From positions 1-64,000 of the forward strand of contig JBBRAB010000010.1 of NCBI GenBank assembly GCA_038207155.1: a stretch of DNA of 64,000 bases, given 5' to 3'. Positions 50,902-58,209 of this stretch are shown here, in pieces (the first letter of the stretch is position 1; every line of letters starts with the position of its first letter). This stretch comes from FEN-1139 sp038207155. GTDB taxonomy: Bacteria > Myxococcota_A > Polyangia > Polyangiales > Polyangiaceae. The translations under genes were made by a program, and so were the position numbers. The notes beneath the pieces were generated by a model. That model was not told the DNA's origin, searched no databases, and saw only the letters and a program-made list of their open reading frames with translations.

Positions 50902-52857
50902 CTAGCCGCGCATCGCTTTTTTCAGTTCGATCAGCTGCTCGACGACGGCTGGATCCGCCAGCGTGGTGATGTCCCCGAAGCCCTCGAACTCGCCTGCCGC
51001 GATCTTTCTCAAGATGCGGCGCATGATCTTACCAGAGCGCGTTTTTGGTAGGGACGGCGTGATGAGGATGCGGTCCGGGGTCGCGATGGGCCCGATGATG
51101 CTGCGCACTTCCATGCGCAGGGCGCCGTGCAGATCCAGGGTGTCTCCTTGACCTGACTTTAGCGTCACATAGGCAAATATGCCCTGTCCCTTGAGATCGT
51201 GGGGGTAACCCACCACCGCCGCTTCGGCGACCGCCGGGTGCGCCACGAGCGCGCTCTCGATCTCGGCGGTTCCCAGCCGGTGACCGCTCACGTTGAGCAC
51301 ATCGTCGACGCGTCCGGTGACCCAGTAGTAACCGTCGCCATCACGACGACAGCCATCGCCCGTGAAGTAGTAGCCGGGAAACGGAGCAAAATAGGTCGCG
51401 ATGAAGCGGTTGTGGTCTCCGTAAACCGTGCGCGCGATGGCGGGCCAGCTCTGCTTGAACGCCAGCACCCCGGCCACATTCAAGCCGGGGAGTTCCTTGC
51501 CCTGTTCGTCGAGCACCACCGGAACCACGCCAAAGAACGGAACGGTGGCGCTGCCGGGCTTGGTGTCGATCGCCGCAGGAAAAGGGGTCAGCATGTGTCC
51601 GCCAGTTTCGGTTTGCCAGAACGTGTCAACCACCGCGCAACGCCCTTCGCCCACCACGTCGTGGTACCAGCGCCAGGCTTCCGGATTGATGGGCTCACCA
51701 ACGGAGCCAAGGATCCGCAGCGAGGAGCGGTCATAGCGCGTCACATGCTCTTCGGACTCTCGCATCAGTGCACGGAGCGCGGTTGGCGCGGTGTAAAGTT
51801 GCGTGATGCGGTGCCGTTGCACCATGTCCCAATAGCGACCGGCGTCGGGATAGGTCGGCAATCCTTCGAACATGAACGTGGTGGCGCCGTTTGCCAGTGG
51901 GCCATAGACGATGTAGCTGTGGCCCGTGACCCAGCCGATGTCCGCCATGCACGCAAAGACATCGCCTTCACGCAGATCGAACACGTAGCGATGGGTGAGC
52001 GACGTAAAGAGCAGGTAGCCCGCCGTCGAATGGGCGACGCCCTTCGGCTTTCCCGTGGAGCCCGACGTGTACAGCAGAAACAGCAGGTCCTCTGCGTCCA
52101 TCGTGGCCGGGGGACAGTAGGGGCGCTCGGCCTGGCAGGCTTCGTCCCACCAAATGTCGCGCGGCTTGGTGAAAGTAACATGCTGACCGCGGTGTCGATG
52201 CACAATCACCGTGTGCACGTCGGGACAACCAGCGACAGCCTCATCGACCGTGCGCTTGAGCGCGATGGGCCGGCGACCACGCACCCCTTCATCGGCAGTA
52301 ATGACGACGCGGCAGTCGGAGTCGAGAATGCGATCTCGCAGGGATTCTGCGCTAAATCCAGCAAATACGACCGAGTGCGGGGCGCCGATGCGAGCGCAGG
52401 CTAGCATCGCGACTGCCGCTTCGGGGATCATCGGCATGTAGATGGCGACGCGGTCCCCTTTGCGAACACCACGACGAATCAGCACATTGGCAAGCTGATT
52501 GACGGCGCGATGAAGCTCGCGGTAGGTCAGCTTTCGCACGTGACCGGGCTCATCGCCTTCGGCGATGATGGCGACCTGCTCTCCGCGGGTTTCCAAGTGT
52601 CGGTCGAGGCAGTTCACGCTGGCGTTGAGCTGCCCCCCGATGAACCAGGTGTTGTGCCCGTTGGCGAAATCGGATTCACAGACGCGGTCAAAGGGTCGCG
52701 ACCAGGTGAGCCAGCGCTCAGCAGCTTCCTTCCAGAACTCTTCGGGAGCCTCCACGGAGCGAGCGTAGAGACGCTTATACTCCTCGAGACTCGAAATCCA
52801 GGCTCCTTCACGGAGGTGGTCGGGAACTGCGTAGCGCTCCAAGATCGGCGTAGACAT
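50902..52857 (-). CDS. acsA: Acetyl-CoA synthetase (AMP-forming)
   Basis: 651 residues, full length. Signatures: the adenylate loop LLYTSGSTGKPKGVAHS, VDTFWQTETGGHMLTP, YFTGDGCRRDGDGYYWVTGR and the C-terminal PKTRSGKIMRRILRKIA with the lysine that is acetylated in this family. It makes acetyl-CoA from acetate, CoA and ATP in the cytosol, for acetate use. It stands alone, divergent from the HIT gene. No acs regulators are nearby. Confidence 0.97.
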   Translation of the reverse strand: MSTPILERYAVPDHLREGAWISSLEEYKRLYARSVEAPEEFWKEAAERWLTWSRPFDRVCESDFANGHNTWFIGGQLNASVNCLDRHLETRGEQVAIIAEGDEPGHVRKLTYRELHRAVNQLANVLIRRGVRKGDRVAIYMPMIPEAAVAMLACARIGAPHSVVFAGFSAESLRDRILDSDCRVVITADEGVRGRRPIALKRTVDEAVAGCPDVHTVIVHRHRGQHVTFTKPRDIWWDEACQAERPYCPPATMDAEDLLFLLYTSGSTGKPKGVAHSTAGYLLFTSLTHRYVFDLREGDVFACMADIGWVTGHSYIVYGPLANGATTFMFEGLPTYPDAGRYWDMVQRHRITQLYTAPTALRALMRESEEHVTRYDRSSLRILGSVGEPINPEAWRWYHDVVGEGRCAVVDTFWQTETGGHMLTPFPAAIDTKPGSATVPFFGVVPVVLDEQGKELPGLNVAGVLAFKQSWPAIARTVYGDHNRFIATYFAPFPGYYFTGDGCRRDGDGYYWVTGRVDDVLNVSGHRLGTAEIESALVAHPAVAEAAVVGYPHDLKGQGIFAYVTLKSGQGDTLDLHGALRMEVRSIIGPIATPDRILITPSLPKTRSGKIMRRILRKIAAGEFEGFGDITTLADPAVVEQLIELKKAMRG

Positions 52858-53045
52858 GACTCTCCCCAGGGGTGTCGGCCGCGAGGTGCCGCGCCGTCGT
52901 GGCGAGACTCAGTCCTCACAGCCGCAGATCCCTAAGGCTGCTGCAGTGGCGCGACAGTCCGGGTCGTGCAGTTTGTGCGCGACAAGTGGGTGGTCTGGAC
53001 CACGATCTCGTTTGCACGAGCAGAGCTCCGTGCTCCAATGGCGGC

Positions 53046-53468
53046 ATGGACTCAACCCGGGAGAGCTGTGTTCTGTGTAGCGAGGTCGGGGGCGTCCTGC
53101 TTGTGCAGCGCGCGGGCTATCGCATCGTGCGGGTTGAAGACCCCGATTGCCCTGCCTATCTCAGGGTGATCGCCGAGGACCACCTGCGTGAGATGACGGA
53201 TCTGCGTGAACCCGAGCAGGTCATGCTCTGGCGGGTGATCGCCGCCTGTGAACGAGTCCTGCGTGAGGTCGTTGGCGTCGACAAGGTCAACCTGGCGAGT
53301 TTCGGCAACATGACTCCGCACCTGCACTTTCACGTGATCGGTAGGTACGAGGATGATCGCTTCTTTCCGAACTCGGTCTGGGGGCTCCCGCAACGCGAGT
53401 CCGTTGGAACGCACGCGCTTGTCGAGGATCAAGTCCTGACAGCAGCGCTCGAACTACGCCTGCCGTAA
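53046..53468 (+). CDS. HIT family nucleotide-binding hydrolase
   Basis: 140 residues from the ATG at 53046; the frame to 52872 is an extension over the promoter region. The HIT motif is HLHFHVIGRYEDD, with three His at alternating positions, preceded by VNLASFGNMTPHLH. A CxxC-type start (SCVLC) is like other HIT proteins. The enzyme probably hydrolyses dinucleotides or nucleotide phosphoramidates in the cytosol. Divergent from acsA. Confidence 0.85.
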   Translation: MDSTRESCVLCSEVGGVLLVQRAGYRIVRVEDPDCPAYLRVIAEDHLREMTDLREPEQVMLWRVIAACERVLREVVGVDKVNLASFGNMTPHLHFHVIGRYEDDRFFPNSVWGLPQRESVGTHALVEDQVLTAALELRLP

Positions 53469-53503
53469 GGGCGTTCGCACGCCGTCAGAGCACAAAAAGC
53501 TGA

Positions 53504-53539
53504 CCGCGCCGAAACACTCTGGGGGTGCTCACGGCGCGG
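53504..53539 (-). terminator. Hairpin between convergent HIT and CAP genes
   Basis: An 8-bp perfect stem CCGCGCCG/CGGCGCGG with a loop that can itself pair CAC/GTG. On the minus strand it is followed, 4 nt later, by a CTTTTT run, so it probably ends the CAP gene transcript. It may also serve the HIT gene. Confidence 0.7.
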
Positions 53540-53582
53540 CGGTGGACTCAATAGAGCTGAAAGTCAGCAGCGCTTCACGGGC

Positions 53583-54437
53583 TCACTTGAAATTCTGGTA
53601 GCCCCAGACCTTGCCGCTGATCGTATAAAATCCGCAAGCGACCTGCGTGTAGGCGGGGTTGGTCATGTTCATGTAGTGACCGGTACTCATGGTCCAGCTA
53701 CAACTCGGTCCCGGGCCCTCGCACCACATCATATGCAGGCAGCCCTCGACGACGGCTTTGGACGAAGGCCAGTCGGGACAGGCGTTCTGTGCCATCTCAC
53801 CGCACGCCCCGAAAGCACCGTGAACGTTACCAGAGGCCTTGTCCGTCTTGGCCTCGTTGGTAGTGCAGGTCTCTGCCGAGGTCCAGCGAGCGAGGGGCTT
53901 GAGTCCGTGCAACGCGCGCAGTTGATTGATGTGCGCCACGCAGGCATCTTCATAGCTGCCTGAGCTGTAAGCAAAGCCATCACTCTTTGCCTCGCAGGTC
54001 TTGCCCCAGGGGCCAAGGTTGGTACCGTTGACGTCGGTGCCGTCGCAACGATTCTTAGCGGCTTGCGCCGGAGTGATGCTCGGCGTTCCGCCTGTTGCTG
54101 GCGTTCCGCCTGTTGCTGGCGTTCCGCCCGTTGCCGGCGTGCCACCCGTTGCGGAGGCGCCAGCTGTGGAGCTATTGCCGGCCGTCGCTGCTCCGCCTGA
54201 TGCTCCCCCCGCTGCTCCTCCGGTAGAGTTGCCCCCACTCGTGTTGTAGCCACCTGTGGGGCTGTAACCACCTGTCGAGTTGCTCCCGCCCGTGGCAGTG
54301 CCGCCCCAAGTCGAATTGACGCTTCCTCCGGTGCTGTTCGGGGTGCCCGAGCCTGTCTCATCCGTCGAACTTCAAGCCAGCGGAATGACCAAAGTCAGTA
54401 GGCCGAGGGTGCCAAGGAACCGCGTTTGATTGCGCAT
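53583..54437 (-). CDS. CAP-domain lipoprotein with in-frame TGA at the lipobox Cys position
   Basis: ATG at 54437 has a GGAAGGA about 8 nt upstream. Codons 1-21 give a clean signal peptide (ending TLVIPLA). Codon 22 is TGA (54372-54374), exactly where a lipobox Cys is expected (LA-C-S-S). The frame then stays open for 262 codons with no ATG, GTG or TTG for 144 codons, so it cannot restart early. The linker is Thr/Gly/Ser/Pro-rich with four TGGTAP units. The CAP domain (SYEDACVAHINQLRALHG, later GHYMNMTNPAYTQVACGFY) fills the C-terminus. TGA could be Sec, readthrough, a recent TGC-to-TGA mutation or a sequencing error. Confidence 0.75.
54082..54153. repeat. Four 18-bp units encoding the TGGTAP linker
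   Basis: GGCGTTCCGCCTGTTGCT and three near-copies (units at 54082, 54100, 54118, 54136). The first two are identical and the third and fourth differ by a few bases. On the minus strand each codes for Thr-Gly-Gly-Thr-Ala-Pro or a close variant. Slippage probably adds or removes units. Confidence 0.9.
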
Positions 54438-54753
54438 GGGACAGATCCTTCCGGAATACAGGTGTGACGGTTGCGCTTCGGGCGCAGCTGCCGAGGTCGT
54501 GAATCAGTTGCCGACACAGGGGGAGCAGAAACGCTTCTGCCTTTCCCGGTGATGGACTTGCGGAGTCCAAGTGGCTCAAGACACGCGAGAAATGTGGGAC
54601 GCCTGGGAGTCCATCATTGCGAATGGCCGCTAGGCGCTGGATCCGTGAGGAAATCTAGCCCGGTGGAACGATAAAACGCAGCCGTTCCAGTGAGTTGGAA
54701 ATGTTCCTGTCCCAGGAGTGGCCCTTGACGCAGTGAGTGACTAGCCTTGCGCC
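54438..54753. other. Divergent intergenic region, CAP lipoprotein / GT39-like gene
   Basis: These 316 bases must carry the promoters for the leftward CAP gene and the rightward GT39-like gene. Only short frames without homology are found. A TAGCCT lies 6 nt before the ATG at 54754, but no matching -35 can be placed. I see no operator or repeat. Confidence 0.4.
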
Positions 54754-56418
54754 ATGGAGCACGCCGACTTACCAAGGCAACCTGAGCCCAAACGTCGGGT
54801 GGAGCTTCCCGAGCGCTATCTGGCCGGGGTCGCGTGCCTGGTGATTCTGGCTGTCGCGCTGCTGCTGCCGACCTTCTCGTTTGGGCGCGACCAGAGCCTC
54901 TACGCAGTTGTGGGGCGCGGCCTGCTCCATGGGCTCGTTCCGTATCGCGATCTTTGGGACTTCAAGCCTCCGGGGATCTACGCGGTCTACGCTCTTGCCC
55001 AGGGCTTGTTCGGTTCGACCATGATGGCACCGCGCCTGCTGGAGTCGTTCGCGTTTCTATGCTCGGTCGCGGCAATGCTGGTGCTGTCGCGGCGCTGGTT
55101 TGGTAGCGCGACGGCAGGTTGGTTTGGTGCTTGCGCCGCGGGACTGGCACAGCTCGGACTCGACTTCTGGCATACCGGACAACCGGAGACTTTTGCCGGC
55201 TCGATGACGATGGTGGCTCTGGCGATCGGCACGAGCGGAGCAACGCTGCGTCGGCGCCTGGTGGCCTGGTCTGTCGCAGGCATGTTGCTCGGTGCAACCG
55301 CGCTGCTCAAGCCCCCGCTTGGCGGGGCCGCGATCATTTTTGCACTGACGCTGGTGCGCAGTCGTGATTCGGAGCGCCGCCCTGACTGGTGGAACCGACT
55401 GCTTCCCGTGCTCGTGGTGGGCGCGGCGGCGGCGCTGCCCACCTTGCTGTGCGTCGCGTGGTTTGCGCACGTCGGCGGATTTCCAGCCATGCACTGGACC
55501 CTCGGGCAGTTCGTGCCGGGCTACACAGCGCTCGGTTGGAAGGGTGACAGTTCCCCTCTCGAAATGTTCTTCTTTGCGCTCGTCGAGCTGTGTACCCGCT
55601 TCTCGGCTCCTACCGCGATTGGCCTGGCGATGGCTGCCTTGATGGCTCCCGTCACCTCACGTGAGCGCGAGGCCTGGATCCTGCTCGGCGGCGTCGCGGC
55701 GTTTCACATGGTGGGCGTCGCCATGCAGGCCAAGTTCTTTCAGTATCACTATGGGGCAACCATCCCCGTGATTGCGCTGCTCGGGGGGCTCGGTTGGTCG
55801 AAGCTCTGGTCGCGCTGTCGTCGACAAGTTGTACCGGCGCTCGCCGTCGGACTCGCGTTTGGAGCGAGCCTCTACCTGCGTCGTCCGGTCGATGACGTGC
55901 CGGGTAGCGGCTATGAACGCACCCTGTGTCGCGTCAACTACTTGTTGCGACGAGCCCCCTGCGCGGACCGTCGAACTCTGGATGCTAAGCTCCATCGCGT
56001 GGCGGACTACGATCTCGGTAGCAGTCGCCAGGTGGCAGACTGGATCCTGGCGCATAGCGCAGCCGATCAGCGATTGCTGGTGTGGGGGTTTGAGCCAAGC
56101 CTCTATTTCATGACCAACCGTGCGCCCTCCACGCGTTTCATCTACAACGTGGCCCAGCGCAGCGCCTGGCAGCAGGCGGAATCACGCAAGCTGTGGATGA
56201 CGGACGTTGTGTCGCATCCGCCCGCGATCGTCGTCATTCAACACATGGATATCTTCCCGGGAGTGACGGGTCATTCCAGTGATTCTGCTGCTGAATTGCC
56301 CGATTTTCCCGAGCTGGCGAGCTTTCTCGAGCAGGGCTATCAGGCCGCGGGAACGCTTGGGCATTTCGAGCTGATGACTCGTCGTTCACCCGAGGGAGCG
56401 CATGGTAAACTCAACTGA
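54754..56418 (+). CDS. GT39-like multi-pass membrane glycosyltransferase
   Basis: 554 residues, about ten transmembrane helices. The first outer loop has FGRDQSLYAVVGRGLLHGLV followed by PYRDLWDFKPPGIYAVYALA, the GT-C (PMT/ArnT) pattern with acidic residues for catalysis. A soluble C-terminal part (about 380-554) follows with WGFEPSLYFMTNRAPSTRF. It probably transfers sugar from a polyprenyl-phosphate donor outside the inner membrane. The start of the next gene lies 17 nt inside its 3' end. It resembles the gene at 27108-28823 in layout only. Confidence 0.78.
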   Translation: MEHADLPRQPEPKRRVELPERYLAGVACLVILAVALLLPTFSFGRDQSLYAVVGRGLLHGLVPYRDLWDFKPPGIYAVYALAQGLFGSTMMAPRLLESFAFLCSVAAMLVLSRRWFGSATAGWFGACAAGLAQLGLDFWHTGQPETFAGSMTMVALAIGTSGATLRRRLVAWSVAGMLLGATALLKPPLGGAAIIFALTLVRSRDSERRPDWWNRLLPVLVVGAAAALPTLLCVAWFAHVGGFPAMHWTLGQFVPGYTALGWKGDSSPLEMFFFALVELCTRFSAPTAIGLAMAALMAPVTSREREAWILLGGVAAFHMVGVAMQAKFFQYHYGATIPVIALLGGLGWSKLWSRCRRQVVPALAVGLAFGASLYLRRPVDDVPGSGYERTLCRVNYLLRRAPCADRRTLDAKLHRVADYDLGSSRQVADWILAHSAADQRLLVWGFEPSLYFMTNRAPSTRFIYNVAQRSAWQQAESRKLWMTDVVSHPPAIVVIQHMDIFPGVTGHSSDSAAELPDFPELASFLEQGYQAAGTLGHFELMTRRSPEGAHGKLN

Positions 56419-57463
56419 TGACGTCCGAATCGAGGGACTACGACCGCTCCTTCCGCCAGCTATTCTGATGGAGGAACTCCCGGTGTCGGAGCTCATGGCC
56501 CAGCGGGTGGAGTCTGCACGGGCGGCCGCGGCACGCATCGTCACGGGTGAGGACGATCGGCTGCTGGTCGTGGTGGGGCCTTGCTCCATTCATGACCCAG
56601 TAGCCGCAATCGAGTATGCGCAGCGCCTGCTCCCGCTTGAGCGGTCCTTGTCCGGCAGCCTGCAGCTCGTCATGCGGAGCTACTTCGAAAAGCCGCGCAC
56701 AACCGTAGGCTGGAAGGGGCTGATCAACGATCCGTATCTTGACGGAAGCTTCGCCATCAACCACGGGCTTCGGGTGGCGCGCGGGTTGCTGCGGGAGCTG
56801 GTTTCGCTCGGGTTGCCAACCGCGACCGAGTTCCTTGATCCCATTTCTCCCCAGTTTGTTGCCGATTTGGTGGCATGGGGCGCGATTGGTGCCCGCACCA
56901 CTGAGAGCCAGGTTCATCGCGAGCTGGCTTCCGGCTTGTCGATGCCGGTGGGCTTCAAGAACGGCACCGGTGGCGCACTTCAAGTTGCGATCGATGCCGT
57001 GCGCTCTGCCCGCGCGCCGCACCATTTTCTTAGCGTGACCAAGCAGGGCTTGGCAGCGATTGTCACGACCCGCGGCAACGAGCAGGGACACGTCATCTTG
57101 CGGGGCGGTATCGATGGTCCAAACCATGACGCGAGCTCGGTCGCCCAGGCTGCTGCGGCGCTGTCGGCAGCCGGTCTGCCACCGGTGGTCATGGTGGACT
57201 GCAGCCACGCCAACAGCGGCAAAGAGCCAGCTCGCCAACGGGAGGTGGCTCTCGAACTTGCTCAGCGCATCGCAGCGGGTGAACGGACGCTGATGGGAGT
57301 GATGCTCGAGAGCTTCCTGGTTGCCGGTCGTCAGGAACTCAACCCCGGTGGGTCGCTCACCTTCGGTCAAAGCGTCACGGACGCCTGCCTCGGTTGGAGT
57401 GAAACCGAGGATTTATTGCAGCAATTGGCCGAGAGCGTTGAGGCACGGCGCTCGCACCGCTAG
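56402..57463 (+). CDS. aroG: 3-deoxy-7-phosphoheptulonate (DAHP) synthase, class I
   Basis: 353 residues. Signatures of the AroF/G/H type are clear: LRPLLPPAILMEELP, VVGPCSIHDPVAAIEYA, KPRTTVGWKGLINDP, ATEFLDPISPQFVADLV, SGLSMPVGFKNGTGG, and DCSHANSGKEP. It condenses erythrose 4-phosphate with PEP, the first shikimate step, in the cytosol, and needs a divalent metal. Feedback type (Phe, Tyr or Trp) cannot be told. It overlaps the GT39-like gene by 17 nt and converges with the next gene, leaving 5 nt. Confidence 0.95.
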   Translation: MVNSTDDVRIEGLRPLLPPAILMEELPVSELMAQRVESARAAAARIVTGEDDRLLVVVGPCSIHDPVAAIEYAQRLLPLERSLSGSLQLVMRSYFEKPRTTVGWKGLINDPYLDGSFAINHGLRVARGLLRELVSLGLPTATEFLDPISPQFVADLVAWGAIGARTTESQVHRELASGLSMPVGFKNGTGGALQVAIDAVRSARAPHHFLSVTKQGLAAIVTTRGNEQGHVILRGGIDGPNHDASSVAQAAAALSAAGLPPVVMVDCSHANSGKEPARQREVALELAQRIAAGERTLMGVMLESFLVAGRQELNPGGSLTFGQSVTDACLGWSETEDLLQQLAESVEARRSHR

Positions 57464-57468
57464 CACCG

Positions 57469-58209
57469 CTAGCCGCGCTGCCGCAGCTTGGCGCGGTGCG
57501 CCAGCAGGAGAACAGCTCGACGATAGCCCGTGGCCGTCACGAGCAGTATCCACGGTAGCAACATCAACCAGAGCACACGGTTGAGGGCTGGTAGCCAAGC
57601 GAGACCCGGCTGGTGCAATAGAGCCTCCCGCGCGAATTCGGCCAACGCCACGCAGGTACCGACGAGTAGCAATAGTGAGTGGACGCGCAGGGTCTTCGAG
57701 ATGCCTGGGTCCACCGCTAGGGCCCCGATCAGGCCCGCGAAGGCTAGGAGTGCTGGAACCCCTCCACCAAGCACGGCCAGCGCGTGCAGGCTTGCCGAGT
57801 GGTTGCTCGGCGTGAGCGGCACAGCAGACAACAAGACGCAACTTGCGATCCCTAACGTGGACAGTTGCCTCCCGAGGCGTGGTCGCAGTGCGAGCAGTGA
57901 CGGCGTCAAGCTGTAGAGCGAGCCGAGCGCGAGCAGCAGCGCGAAAAATCCGAACAGCGCAAAGCGCGCGCCCTGCGGATTCGGTGCTCCGGAAATCGAA
58001 GGATTTCTGAGCAGATCACACAGGAAGTTATGCCAAAAGTCGTGACCCGGCGCTGTGGGAGCCCACTGCGTGCCGCCCGGGTATTTCCAGATCGCCAGCG
58101 CGGTGAACCCAAGGGAGGCCCCGAGCGCGCTCTGGGTGAGCTGAAAGCGAGCCCAGGGTGAGGACAGGATCAGGCTGAGGGGTGCCTTGCGAAGGTGACG
58201 AGGGATCAC
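57469..58209 (-). CDS. Hypothetical multi-pass membrane protein (DUF998-like)
   Basis: 246 residues starting at a GTG that overlaps the mutS2 stop by 4 nt. Six to seven transmembrane helices are seen. The early outside segment reads PGHDFWHNFLCDLLRNPSIS, which resembles the DUF998-type pattern with a conserved His/Trp/Asp cluster, and PLTPSNHSASLHAL lies in a later loop. The function is unknown. It is the last gene of the mutS2 unit. Confidence 0.6.
   Translation of the reverse strand: MIPRHLRKAPLSLILSSPWARFQLTQSALGASLGFTALAIWKYPGGTQWAPTAPGHDFWHNFLCDLLRNPSISGAPNPQGARFALFGFFALLLALGSLYSLTPSLLALRPRLGRQLSTLGIASCVLLSAVPLTPSNHSASLHALAVLGGGVPALLAFAGLIGALAVDPGISKTLRVHSLLLLVGTCVALAEFAREALLHQPGLAWLPALNRVLWLMLLPWILLVTATGYRRAVLLLAHRAKLRQRG

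Noticed and set aside
51199..52404. A 401-residue plus-strand frame over acsA
   Set aside because: Antisense shadow of a certain gene, with His/Arg-rich composition and no motif.
54361..54579. A separate small gene covering the 5' part of the CAP lipoprotein locus in another frame
   Set aside because: It lacks a ribosome binding site and homology, while the frame from 54437 has a ribosome binding site and signal peptide and leads into the CAP domain.
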